DNA of 64,000 bases. Origin: a virus. This document shows, piece by piece, positions 25,073 to 35,000 of this stretch. Location of the stretch: positions 1 through 64,000 of IMG/VR virus record IMGVR_UViG_3300046703_000247. One strand, given 5' to 3'. Under the pieces are notes generated by a model, which was given only the letters and a program-made list of their open reading frames with translations, did no database searches and was not told the origin of the DNA. How positions within the stretch are numbered: the stretch's first letter is position 1; each line of letters starts with the position of its first letter. The position numbers and the translations under genes were made by a program.

Positions 25073-26377
25073 ATGGAACACAAACGCAGTTTCCCACGGG
25101 CCATTCTTGGCCTGATCGCGGTTATGGTCCTGTCGGTAGTCGCACTGAACTGGCAGACCCTGGCCCAGAGCACCGGGCAGTCGGCCATGTACGCGCAGAT
25201 CTTCAAGACCCAGACGTCGACGGGCCGCAGCCTGATCTTTGTAGATGCCCGGGGAGTCGGCGCGACCAACCACGTCTTCACCTGGACTACGGCTGGAGTT
25301 CCCAGCGGCTGCACCCTGCTCATCGAATCGAGTCTGGATGCCGTCACCTGGACCACGGCGAGCACCCAGACCTGCACCTCGAGCGGGAGTGTGACCCTCG
25401 CAGATGCCAGTTATTCCTTCCTGACCGCGAATCTGAGCGTGCTGACGGGCGGCTCTACGCCGTCGATCGACGTGGCCTATCGCGGGTACCTGCCGGGGCA
25501 GGGCGTCCCCGTGCGCCCGGCGGAAGGCGGGACCGGCAGCACAACCGCCTTCACGGCGGGCTCGGTGCTCTTCAGCGGAGCCTTGGGTGTCTACACCCAG
25601 GACAATGCCAACTTCTTCTGGGACAACTCAAATAAGCGCCTGTGCCTGCTGGCGGCCGCCTGTTCGAACACTCTCGACGTTGGCAACGGCAAGTTCTCGG
25701 TGACTTCGAACGGGCTGCTCACGAGCTACGACGCCACCCTGCGTGCGCGCGTGGCCGGGAGCGTGGCCAGCACGGTAACAGGGGCAGCCTCCCAGACCGC
25801 CGCTCTCAGCGAGTGGAAGAACAGCGCGGGAAGCGTGCTGGCGAGTGTCACGGCAGCCGGGGTGATCACCCCGACCTCGGGTATCGCGGGGACCGGGAAG
25901 TCCCGGTTCTCGACCGTGCCGATTGGCTTCACCGCCTACGGCTCCTTTGGAACCAACACAACTCTGGTTGCCGGAACGATCTATTGGGCCGAGGTCTTCA
26001 TCCCGCGCAACGTCACCCTCACGGGGATCGGCGTCTTGAACGGCGCGACCGTGGGCACCGACAAGTGGATTGTGGGGCTGTACGGATCTGCGGGTGGCGC
26101 CGTGTTGGCCAACAGCGCCCTGGCCGGAGCGACTGCGAGCGGCGCGGACGCCTTCCAGGAGCTGGCTTTCACGGCGACCTATGCGGCGGTCGGACCGGCG
26201 CGGTACTGGATCGCATTTCAATCCAACGGAACCACCGCCAAGATCCGCACGATTGCGGTGAACACGTTTGTGGATGTGCTGACCGATAGCGATACAGGAT
26301 CGTTTGGGATACTGACGGCTTTGACGGCGCCGACCACGTTCACAGCGGATTTGGGACCCATAGCCTACGTGTACTGA
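25073..26377 (+). CDS. Fibre protein with N-terminal signal/anchor
   Basis: ATG 25073 has GAGG upstream; an in-frame TTG at 25055 is less likely. The 434-residue product starts with a long signal or anchor (AILGLIAVMVLSVVALNW, then LAQ). It contains the fibre motif RPAEGGTGSTTAFTAGSVLF, followed by a Gly/Ala/Thr-rich shaft and a C-terminal beta domain (YWAEVFIPRNVTLTGIGVLN, YWIAFQSNGTTAKIR) resembling the receptor-binding end of tail fibres. Confidence 0.7.
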   Translation: MEHKRSFPRAILGLIAVMVLSVVALNWQTLAQSTGQSAMYAQIFKTQTSTGRSLIFVDARGVGATNHVFTWTTAGVPSGCTLLIESSLDAVTWTTASTQTCTSSGSVTLADASYSFLTANLSVLTGGSTPSIDVAYRGYLPGQGVPVRPAEGGTGSTTAFTAGSVLFSGALGVYTQDNANFFWDNSNKRLCLLAAACSNTLDVGNGKFSVTSNGLLTSYDATLRARVAGSVASTVTGAASQTAALSEWKNSAGSVLASVTAAGVITPTSGIAGTGKSRFSTVPIGFTAYGSFGTNTTLVAGTIYWAEVFIPRNVTLTGIGVLNGATVGTDKWIVGLYGSAGGAVLANSALAGATASGADAFQELAFTATYAAVGPARYWIAFQSNGTTAKIRTIAVNTFVDVLTDSDTGSFGILTALTAPTTFTADLGPIAYVY

Positions 26378-26387
26378 GCGATTAGAG

Positions 26388-26446
26388 GCCGAAGCCTCGG
26401 GGACGAAACCCGGCGGTTTCTTCCCCAAACCCCTTCATCCCTGATC
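26388..26446 (-). repeat. Palindromic repeat copy 10 (reverse)
   Basis: The inner stem is GAAACC/GGTTTC and the outer GGGGA/TCCCC-like. It begins 10 nt after the fibre stop and ends 4 nt before ATG 26450. Confidence 0.85.
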
Positions 26447-26449
26447 GCA

Positions 26450-26758
26450 ATGCCCAAGCTCAAAGGCGTCAGCAACTCCGAGGGCCAGCGTCTGGGCTAC
26501 ATGATGGAGTGCCCCGGCTGCGGCCAGTGGCACGTCATCTACACCGAACAAGCCAACGACCTCAAGGCCCGCTGGACCTTCGACGGAAACATGGAGAAGC
26601 CCACCTTCCACCCTTCCATTCTGTGCCGCTGGACCGAAGGCAAGGAGCAGGTGAAGAAGGTCTGTCACTTCTTTGTGCGCGCGGGCAAGATCGAGTTCTG
26701 CGGCGACTCGACACACGCGCTGGCGGGTAAGACCGTAGATCTACCGGACTGGAGTTAA
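26450..26758 (+). CDS. DUF6527-type zinc-ribbon-like protein
   Basis: The 102-residue product follows the DUF6527 pattern: CPGCGQWH (zinc knuckle), WTFDGNMEKPTFHPSIL, CHFFVRAGKIEFCGDSTHAL and VDLPDWS. Relatives are common in phages, often mis-annotated as ammonia monooxygenase; their role is unknown. ATG 26450 lies just after repeat copy 10, so no separate ribosome site is visible. Confidence 0.75.
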   Translation: MPKLKGVSNSEGQRLGYMMECPGCGQWHVIYTEQANDLKARWTFDGNMEKPTFHPSILCRWTEGKEQVKKVCHFFVRAGKIEFCGDSTHALAGKTVDLPDWS

Positions 26759-26764
26759 CTGCTA

Positions 26765-27088
26765 ATGCCAATCCCAGAAATGCTTTGGTGGCTGATCGTC
26801 GCGCACGCCCTCTGCGACTTCCCGTTGCAGGGCGACTTCCTGGCGCGCGGGAAGAACCACCGCGCTCCGATTGCCGGGGTGCCCTGGATTATCTGTCTCT
26901 TCTCCCACGCGCTGATTCACGGCGGAGCGGTGGCGCTCGTGACCGGCAGCGTCTTACTCGGAGCGGCCGAGACTGCCGCACACGCCTGGATTGACTGGGC
27001 CAAGTGCGACGGCCGCTACGGGTTCGCGGTGGACCAAGGGCTGCATCTGCTGGTCAAGGTCGGGTGGGTGATTTGGCTGACGCGCTAG
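26765..27088 (+). CDS. DUF3307-type integral membrane protein
   Basis: The 107-residue product has three to four hydrophobic segments and the family marks: AHALCDFPLQGDFLARGKN near the N-terminus, FSHALIHGGAVALV, AHAWIDWAKC, and a C-terminal DQGLHLLVKVGWVIW. DUF3307 proteins occur in bacteria and phages and have no known activity. It follows the DUF6527 gene by 6 nt. Confidence 0.75.
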   Translation: MPIPEMLWWLIVAHALCDFPLQGDFLARGKNHRAPIAGVPWIICLFSHALIHGGAVALVTGSVLLGAAETAAHAWIDWAKCDGRYGFAVDQGLHLLVKVGWVIWLTR

Positions 27089-27091
27089 AAC

Positions 27092-27406
27092 TCAGCCGTG
27101 CCGGTGCCGGCGAGCGCGGCGAGGAATCCATGGCGGTTCAGGGCTTCTTTTCATGGACACTTTCTTTCCCAATACAGGCTGGAAGCAGAAGGACGATTCA
27201 ACCACTTCCGTGATTCGGAACTGTGTCGGGTCCTCAAAGAACGTAACAATGTCCCCAACATTGAGAAATGCCAGACCATTGACCTGGCAAGCAGTTCCCG
27301 GCGGAATACATCCGAGAGACGGGATGCCGGCTGCCGGTGCGGGCTGCGGCAGCAGTGGCGCGGCAATCGCGCCCGCCAGCGCTCCGATGAACCCGCGTCG
27401 ATTCAT
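27092..27406 (-). CDS. Twin-arginine-leader protein, cassette E
   Basis: The 104-residue product starts at ATG 27406 with MNRRGFIGALAGAIAAPLLP, nearly the same leader as the gene at 15994. The mature part has two cysteines in a short loop (GCIPPGTAC) and a beta-like segment (NVGDIVTFFEDPTQFRITEV), ending in a run of Arg and His. It is convergent with the DUF3307 gene and lies next to repeat copy 11. The function is unknown; the leader predicts export of a folded protein. Confidence 0.6.
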   Translation of the reverse strand: MNRRGFIGALAGAIAAPLLPQPAPAAGIPSLGCIPPGTACQVNGLAFLNVGDIVTFFEDPTQFRITEVVESSFCFQPVLGKKVSMKRSPEPPWIPRRARRHRHG

Positions 27407-27423
27407 AAACCCATTCTGCCACC

Positions 27424-27479
27424 GAAGGGAAAAGAAAGGTTCGGAAAGAGAAACCTCGGTTTCGTTTTCCGAGGCCCCC
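27424..27479 (+). repeat. Palindromic repeat copy 11 (forward)
   Basis: The inner stem is GAAACC/GGTTTC and the outer CGGAAA/TTTTCCG, almost identical to copy 3. It ends 17 nt before ATG 27497. Confidence 0.85.
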
Positions 27480-27496
27480 AGTAAAGGAACCGTGCC

Positions 27497-29053
27497 ATGC
27501 CGATAGATCCATCCATCCCTTTGCAAGTGAAATCCTACCAGCCCCCGGACTTCATGGAGCAGTACGGCCAGGTGCTGAGCCTGCGCAACCTCCAGGAGCG
27601 CGGCAAGATGAGCGCCATCCAACTGCGCCAGGCGCAAGCCGAGGAGCAGCAACGCCAGCGTGACTTGAGGGATCAGCAGGGGATCGAGGCCTCCTACGTC
27701 AAAGCCGAGGGCGACCCCGACAAGTTCGAGGCTTTCGCTAGAGAGAGTGGAGTGTCCCCCAACGGCCTGTTGAAGGTTCGTGGCCTGGTGCTCGACCAGA
27801 AGACCAAAATGGAGACGCTCGATGAGAAACAGCGCGCCAACGCCCGGCAGCAGGCTGAACTTCGCGCCGGCTATATGGCACCGCTCTCTGCAGCCCCCCC
27901 CGAGCAGCGGCCAGCGCTGTGGGGAGTCACCCGGTCACAGGTGATTGCGGCGGGGCATGCCAAGGAAGATCAGATCCCCGTCGATTACCCCGGCGATCAG
28001 GTTTTCGAAATCGAATATGCCGGAGCCCTGGGAACGAAGAACTACCTAGAGCAACTGGACAAGAGGGCGCAGGAACAGCGCAACCAGGCCGAGGAGACCC
28101 GCAAGGCAGCCGAAGAGGGGCGCAAAGCGGAAGAGTACGGGGTGAAACTCCCCGGCACGCGCGCGGACGCAACCGGGAAGGTTCGCCAGGACGCCGCCGC
28201 ACGGTTGGCCGCGGCGGGCTCAGCCGAGGCTTACCGCACGATCTGGGAACAGTTGCCGGCGGGAGTAGCGCGGGACTTCGACCCGCCCGAGACGTGGGAC
28301 GCGAAAAAGACCCCGGAGCGGTCTCGCCAGTTTGGTATGACGCCCACCGAGCAGGCTACCTCGCTGCGTGGGAACCGGCCCGAAGTGCTGCGCACCCCCG
28401 AGGGGACGTATCTGACCGATGTCGGTACGGGAGAATCCATCGAAGCCAAGACTCCCGCCGGAGGCCCAATCAAAGCAATCACTGGGGTTCCGCGCACCGC
28501 CGAAGGGTTTACACCAGGCGAAGCGGCCCGCCGGCTCGATCAAGGCATGGCTGAAGCCGACAGGGCGCAGGTGGAGGAGCAGGAGCAACACCAACTCCGC
28601 ATCCGCGCCGGGAACGTCATCAAACTGATTCGAGACGCGCAGAAGGCCGGCAAGCCCACCTACACTGCCGCCGATGGTAGGGAGTATCCCGCGACCAATG
28701 AGCAAGCCAAGTTGCTCCAAACCGAGTTCGATGCGGCAACCCAGAGAGTCACCGCCCTACAGCGCAAGCAACGGGATCTTCGCCAGAAGTTCAAGGTGGG
28801 AGAATTCTCCGAGCAACCCTCGGCCAGGGTCCCGCTCTCCCAAACCGGCACACCTCCGCCGGTTGCGGCACCTCCCCCGGCGGCGCCCGGACGTGGCGGG
28901 GTCCCTGCGCAGACCCCGCCCGCCCCGGGCCGGGGAACCCCGGCACCGGCCGCGCCCGCAAGACCCGGCAAAATCCACGTGCGCCTGAAGGACGGGCGCC
29001 CCGGCTGGATCATCCCTGCCGAGTTTGACGACAAGACCATGACCAAGCTCTAG
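27497..29053 (+). CDS. Internal virion / ejection-type coiled-coil protein
   Basis: The 518-residue soluble product is dominated by Gln/Glu/Arg/Ala-rich helices (LRQAQAEEQQRQRDLRDQQG, QRNQAEETRKAAEEGRKAEE). A Pro-rich stretch runs from ~440 to 490, and the end is basic (KIHVRLKDGRPGWIIPAEF). It sits directly between the ejection protein region and the giant virion protein and its stop is 1 nt before the latter's start, as expected for internal head proteins injected with DNA. The family is inferred from context and composition. Confidence 0.65.
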   Translation: MPIDPSIPLQVKSYQPPDFMEQYGQVLSLRNLQERGKMSAIQLRQAQAEEQQRQRDLRDQQGIEASYVKAEGDPDKFEAFARESGVSPNGLLKVRGLVLDQKTKMETLDEKQRANARQQAELRAGYMAPLSAAPPEQRPALWGVTRSQVIAAGHAKEDQIPVDYPGDQVFEIEYAGALGTKNYLEQLDKRAQEQRNQAEETRKAAEEGRKAEEYGVKLPGTRADATGKVRQDAAARLAAAGSAEAYRTIWEQLPAGVARDFDPPETWDAKKTPERSRQFGMTPTEQATSLRGNRPEVLRTPEGTYLTDVGTGESIEAKTPAGGPIKAITGVPRTAEGFTPGEAARRLDQGMAEADRAQVEEQEQHQLRIRAGNVIKLIRDAQKAGKPTYTAADGREYPATNEQAKLLQTEFDAATQRVTALQRKQRDLRQKFKVGEFSEQPSARVPLSQTGTPPPVAAPPPAAPGRGGVPAQTPPAPGRGTPAPAAPARPGKIHVRLKDGRPGWIIPAEFDDKTMTKL

Positions 29054-29054
29054 C

Positions 29055-32000
29055 ATGCCCCTTACCGATACCCCCGACAGCTTCGTGCCCGACGTTCCGA
29101 CCCCGGAAGAGGTCGAAGCCGAGTTGCGCGCGGCTGCCAAAGCCCACGGCCTCGACGAGGACCTGGCGCTACGTGTGGCCAACCGGGAAAGCCGGCTCAC
29201 GCAGTCCGCCACCTCCCCTAAAAAGGCGCGCGGAGTCATGCAACTGATGCCCGAGACAGCCAAAACCCTGGGCGTCGATCCAGAGGACTGGCAGCAGAAC
29301 ATCCAGGGTGGGGTGAAGCTCCTCAAGAGTAATCTTGACTACTACAAGGGCGACACCAGGAAAGCGCTCGCGGCTTACAACGCCGGACGCGGACCCGTCG
29401 ACAAGTACAACGGCGTTCCCCCCTACAAGGAAACCCAGGAGTATGTGGATAACATCCTCGGCAAGCCCGTAGCCCCGCCGCCGAGTTTCGAGCCGGATCC
29501 GCCCAGCTTCGAAGCGGACCAGCCGGTCACCATCCCCGGCCTACTTAAACCGGGCAATATCGACCTCACCGCCAGGCCCGTTCATAAGAACCCTGATGGC
29601 ACAACCTCAACAGTGCTTTCCATGAGGTTTGGCGAGGATGGCAAGGAAATACTGGTTCCCAAGGTCAGTGAGGATGGGACCTGGATACTGTCCGACGAAG
29701 AGGCGGTCGACACCTACCACAAAACGGGGAAGCACCTCGGGATCTTCAAGGATGTGCCCAGTGCGAACGCCTATGCGCAGCAACTCCACGAAGATTACGC
29801 CTCCGGAAGAATCAAGTTAAAGACCCCGGGGGCCGCTGACCCGCCCAGCTTCGAAGCGGACCAGCCGACTGCACTCCAGGTTCCCGCCCAGATCCCCAGC
29901 CGAGCCGAACTGGCCACGATGGGCGAGCGCTTGGGCGTCCTACGCATGACGCTCGATACTCAGGCCGAGCAGATGGCCCGCAACCGGGCCGCGCTCGAGG
30001 CCGAGGCCCAGCAGTTCACCCCCAAGACCCCTCCCGAGCAACTGGCGGCCTTCGACCAGAAGGTGAAGTTGCACAACCTGGACCTGGCCGAGTTCCAGAA
30101 CGCGGTCGCCGGGCACGCCAAAGACATCGAGGCGTACAACGCCGGGACGGCGGCGTTCAACGAGAACCTTGGGCGCTATGACCAGGCAATGAAGGTGCCG
30201 CCGGGCACCCAACGGACAGGACTCCCAGGAATGCCGCTCACCCGCATGCCGGTGCAGGTGCAGCCGAGCGGGGTGTTAGGCCTGGCTAAAGAGTCGCTGC
30301 CTTGGAAGATTGCCAACACCCAGGCATTCAAGGCGCTGGGATTGCCCACCACCGCCGACGCCTACGACTATTCGGTGGAGGCTGCGAAGAAACTTGTAGC
30401 GAAGGTGCTGGGTGAACCGAGCGAAACCACCGCCAGGAAGCACCCAGGCGTGGCAGCAACCCTCACATTCGGCGCGCGCGTTGCCCGCCTGTTCCCTGAA
30501 GTGGCCGACTTCATCCTGACGCCGGCGGGGACGGCTACGGCCATCGCGACCGCGGTCGCCCCTCCGGCGGTAGTCGCAGGTGTGGGCGCCGCCTTCAGCA
30601 CAGACATCGCCCTGAAGGCGAATGACGCCATCGAAGTAGCCCGGACCAACCCGACTCCCGAGAATATCGGGGAGGCCGTCAAGCTGTCGGCTATGGCTCT
30701 CTTGCCCTTCCTGCGGCCGGCGGCCGAGTTGGGCCGGAAGGTCGAACGCGGGATCGAACAGCACAACGTCCAGGCGGCCCAACTGGTGGAGCGGGAGCGC
30801 ACCCAGGGGTTAGGAAAAGAATGGGGGCAGGCCATCCTTGGGGAAGAGCCGGTCCGCGTCGAGATTGCGGGGAAGTCCCACACTATTCAGGCGCTGGGCG
30901 GGAATCCTGTTGCCGGTAGTGTCAGACCGCGTCCCACCTACCAAGTGGTGGATGATGCCACCGGCAAAGCCGTCTACTCGGGAGAAGCTCCGGCGGTCCA
31001 AGGTTATCTCGAACAGCAGCAGGCAGTTCGAGTCGGCGGGCTCGTAACATCTGTCGACCAGATCTCAGCGCAACTCGATACTGAGTATTCCAAAGCCGTG
31101 GCCGACCGCGCGGTGGCCCAATCGGTTCGGGACCAGATCAGACAACTTCAGAAATTCTCGCCCGAGCAACTGAAGGCCGAGCAAGCCAAGGGCAAGGTCA
31201 TCCTGGACCACGAGGCCGAACTCAACCAAAAAGGCGTAGCGGGGCTCTCGGAAACAGACCTGGTGGAGGTCCAACAGCACCTCCAGATGGTCGATGATCT
31301 ACTCGCCGGGAAGCCCATCAGCGACAACTTTGCCGAACAGGCCGTCAAGGAAGCCGACGCACATATCTCCGAAATTCAGAAGAAACGGGCACAACTCGGA
31401 GCCGAAGGCACGAAGCTCCCACAAGCGCAGCGGCCCGCCGCCCCCGGGCCCGCCGCTCCCGCCGTGATCGCCAAAGGCACCACCGTCGCCGGCGGGAAGA
31501 TCACGGTCACCGAGGTCAAAGGCGGCAAGGTCGGCTTCGAAAAGACCATGCCCGGCGGCCAGAAGATCCGCGGAACCATGCCGATCGAAGCCTTCCGGTC
31601 CCAGTTTCTTGCGACGTCGCAGCCTGTTCAGCCGCAGCCTACTGCTCAGCCGAAGCCTCGGGAGACGGAACCTACGGTTCCTTCTCCCAAACCCACTTTT
31701 TCCCTTTCGGAAGCCGAGCAGGCGCAGTACGACCAGGTCGCGGAGTTCGCCCGCACCGCCGGAAAGCCGCTCACCGACAAGTTGCTTTGGGAGAAGTTGA
31801 AGATTCCGCGCCACGAGGGCGCAAAGATCCTCGCGGTGATGAAGCAGCAGGGAGCGCTGGACCAGCAGGGGCAGCCGCAAGCTCTTTCGCCGCAGCCTGT
31901 TGTTCAACCGCAGCCTCCAGGGGCGAAACCTGCGGTTTCTCCCCTAGCAACCCCTCTTCCCTTGAACGCCGCCCCGGTCGGCCAAGCCTACCAGGGCGAG

Positions 32001-35000
32001 CTGGCGGGCGACTGGTCGCCCTACTACCGGACCATGGCCGAGGCGCAGGCCGCCGGCGCGAAGAACGTGCAACTCGGGGCGGCTCCGGAGGTATGGAACG
32101 GGCAGAAGTGGGCGGGGGCGGTATCAAATGATGCCAAGCAGCAGGCTCAGCCGCAGCCTCCAGGGGCGAAACCTGCGGTTTCTCCCCTAGCAACCCCTCT
32201 TCCCTCCGAACCCCAAACGCCCGCCCTTGAGGCGCTGAAGCGCCAAATGTCGGACTTCTACAGACGGCGCGTGCGCGTGAACGACCGCACCTTCGTGGGG
32301 GGCGTCTACAATCCCAATCGCTCCGAAGAGGAACGCCAAAGCATTGACGCCCAACTAGAAGAGATTGATTCCGAGGCGCGCAGTGTTCTGTCGAAGGTCC
32401 CACAGAACGACTTGCCCGAGCTAATGAGCGCGGACAACCGGATGCGGGTCCTTGAAGGGGACAATCCCCTAACCCGAAATGACAGAGGAGGCCCTGACTG
32501 GGCAGCGCAGGAATGGCTGAACCGGATTGTCGAGGTGACGCCGGAGCGCGCCGCATTGTCTGCGCCGACAAGCACCCCAGCCCCAGCAGGTAAGCAGATT
32601 GCCGCGCCCCAGCCCCCCGCTGTGCGCGCGCCGGCCCCCGCCGAGACTCCAGCATCCTTCGAGCCGGACACACTGCCCAGGAGCCTGGAACTGGAGCAGA
32701 AGCACGGTCTCTCACCCGCCGAGGCAGCCGTCATCAACCATGCGCTCGACCGCCTGCCCCAGGTTCGCAAGGACTACTCCAGCGCAGCGGAGGCACTTCA
32801 GAAGGAAGCCCTGCGGCTGGCGGCGCCGGCGAACGTCCCGCTCGACAAGATCGCCAACATCAAGTTGCTCAAGCGCATCCTGGCGGACTACCTCGACCCC
32901 GAGCAGTTTAGAGCCGCAGAGGCGCAGAACAAGGAACCCTGGCAGATGACGCGGGAGGAGTTCACCGCCCCGGTGCGTGAGGATCTGGCTCGTTGGAATT
33001 CGTCCTTCGATGAGTTGCGCGCCAAGAGAGGCGGGACTCGCGGACAGACCCCAGCACAGGCTCTCTTTGATGCGAAGCAGAAGCACGAAGAGGGAAGAAA
33101 GCCCTACCTCGAACGTATCGCGGAGACAGAGCAACTTCATGAGCGGAACATTCGCCGTGCGGTTGCAGACGGTAAACCCGTTCCGGCCGCAGTCCTAGCC
33201 GAGTACCCCGATCTGAAGCCCGCGCAAGCACTCGACCCCGACCAAGTCTACCGACGCGCACAGGCCGAGATGGAGCGGCGCCATCTGAAGCAGGGGCTGG
33301 AGCAGTTAATCGCCCTCGACCCCGACAACCCGCGTGAAGACGATCTTGGAGTTGGCAACGATCTTGAGGACGTAACAGGAAACCTGCAAAGCATCGGCTT
33401 CTCCAGACCGGAGATCCAGGCCGTACTGGAAGGCCGCCGCCAGCGGCTCCAGGCGCACCGTGAGCAATCCGCGCGCGCGGCTGAAGCCATCAAGCCGGCG
33501 ATGCCTGGGGGCGTGGTCTATGAAGCGGTGGGCAAGGCTGTGGGCGCTTCGCGCGATAAGAAGGACTCCCAGATGTTCGTGTGGCGCACGGACAGCGAGA
33601 AGCAGGGCTACGAGTTCCTGAACGCGCTGGGCAACAACCTCCAATATGGCCACAAGGATCTGCCGGCCGCCATTCGCGCGGTAGCCGAGCAGAACCCAGA
33701 TTGGACGGATCTATCAAAGACGGCTCTCACTGCGCTCGGAAGGGAAGAAGTGGTCTCGGAGAAGAAACCGCAGGTTGCGTCTCCGGAGTCTCAGCCGAAA
33801 GAAAAGCCCACCGAGTACGACTTCGCCTCCACCCAGGTGAACCTCCCGCCGGAGATCGCCCAGGCCATGCAGGAGTTCAACGCCCAGATCCCAGATGAAG
33901 ACCTGGCGGTAGAGGCGGGAGCCAAATACGGCGGGGAGACAGCCGCCAAGGGCCGCGAAGAACAGTCGCACGTCACCCTGCTCTACGGAATCAAATCCGA
34001 GAACCCGGACGCTGTGCGCAAGTTGCTGGAGAACCAGCCGCCCATCACCCTGAAGCTGGGCAAGACCTCGGTGTTCGCAGGAACCGACAACGGCGATGTG
34101 CTCAAAATCGACGTGGAATCAGAGGATCTGGAGCGGCTCAACAAGCTGTTGAAAGACAACCTGGAGTTCACCGAGACCCACCCAGGCTACAAGCCCCACG
34201 CCACGCTGGCCTACCTCAAGGTGGGGAAGGGCAAGGAGTGGAGCGGCAAGGACGTGCCGGGAGTCACCGGGAAGACTGTAACCCTGGACCGGATTGCATT
34301 CTCGGACAAGAGCGGGGAGCAGACATCTATCCAATTGAAAGGTGAGAAGCCGCAGACTACTCCTAAGCCGCAGCCTCGGGAGACGGAACCAACGGTTCCT
34401 TCTCCCAAGCCCGCTTCTTCCCTTTCGGAAATCCCGAAGCCGAAGGCCTACACCTTTGCCAATCACAAGTTCATGTCGGCGAAGGACAAGCAACTCACCT
34501 TCAAGGCGTGGATCACCTTCCTCCGCAACGGGCTACAACAGAAGGACTTCACCAAGCGGCTGTACGAGCAACTCCACCAGCACATGGGCTTCATCGCCCA
34601 CTACAACATCAACGGGTTCTACGAGGAGTACTTCCTGCACGGCGAGGACACCGAGCGGTTCATTCAGCACTTTGACCTGGCCGACCACCGCTACGGTCCG
34701 GACTCCACCAACGGATTCTGGATGAATAGTGACACCGCCAAGGATTTGAACCGCGCCATGGTGGATGAGGCGGCGCCGTATCTGCCCGGCCTGTTGGAGA
34801 AGGCGGCGGCGGGCCAGAAGGCCGAAGACCTGGCGGAAGCGCAACGGCTCCAGGCGAAGCACGGCGCGCCGGCGCCGGCGCCGGTTGTCACCCATAAACT
34901 TCAGGGCGGAGGGATCGTACAGGAGTTGAAGTCTCCGGAATTGCGTTTTCAGAAGAACGACCACGTTCGCTGGACCGACAAAGACGGAAATGCCAAAGAG

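Larger units (their letters stand above)
26388..27479. mobile_element. Putative repeat-bounded cassette E
   Basis: Reverse copy 10 and forward copy 11 bracket a DUF6527-like gene, a DUF3307-like membrane gene and a minus-strand Tat-leader gene, between the fibre and the internal virion gene. Confidence 0.4.
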
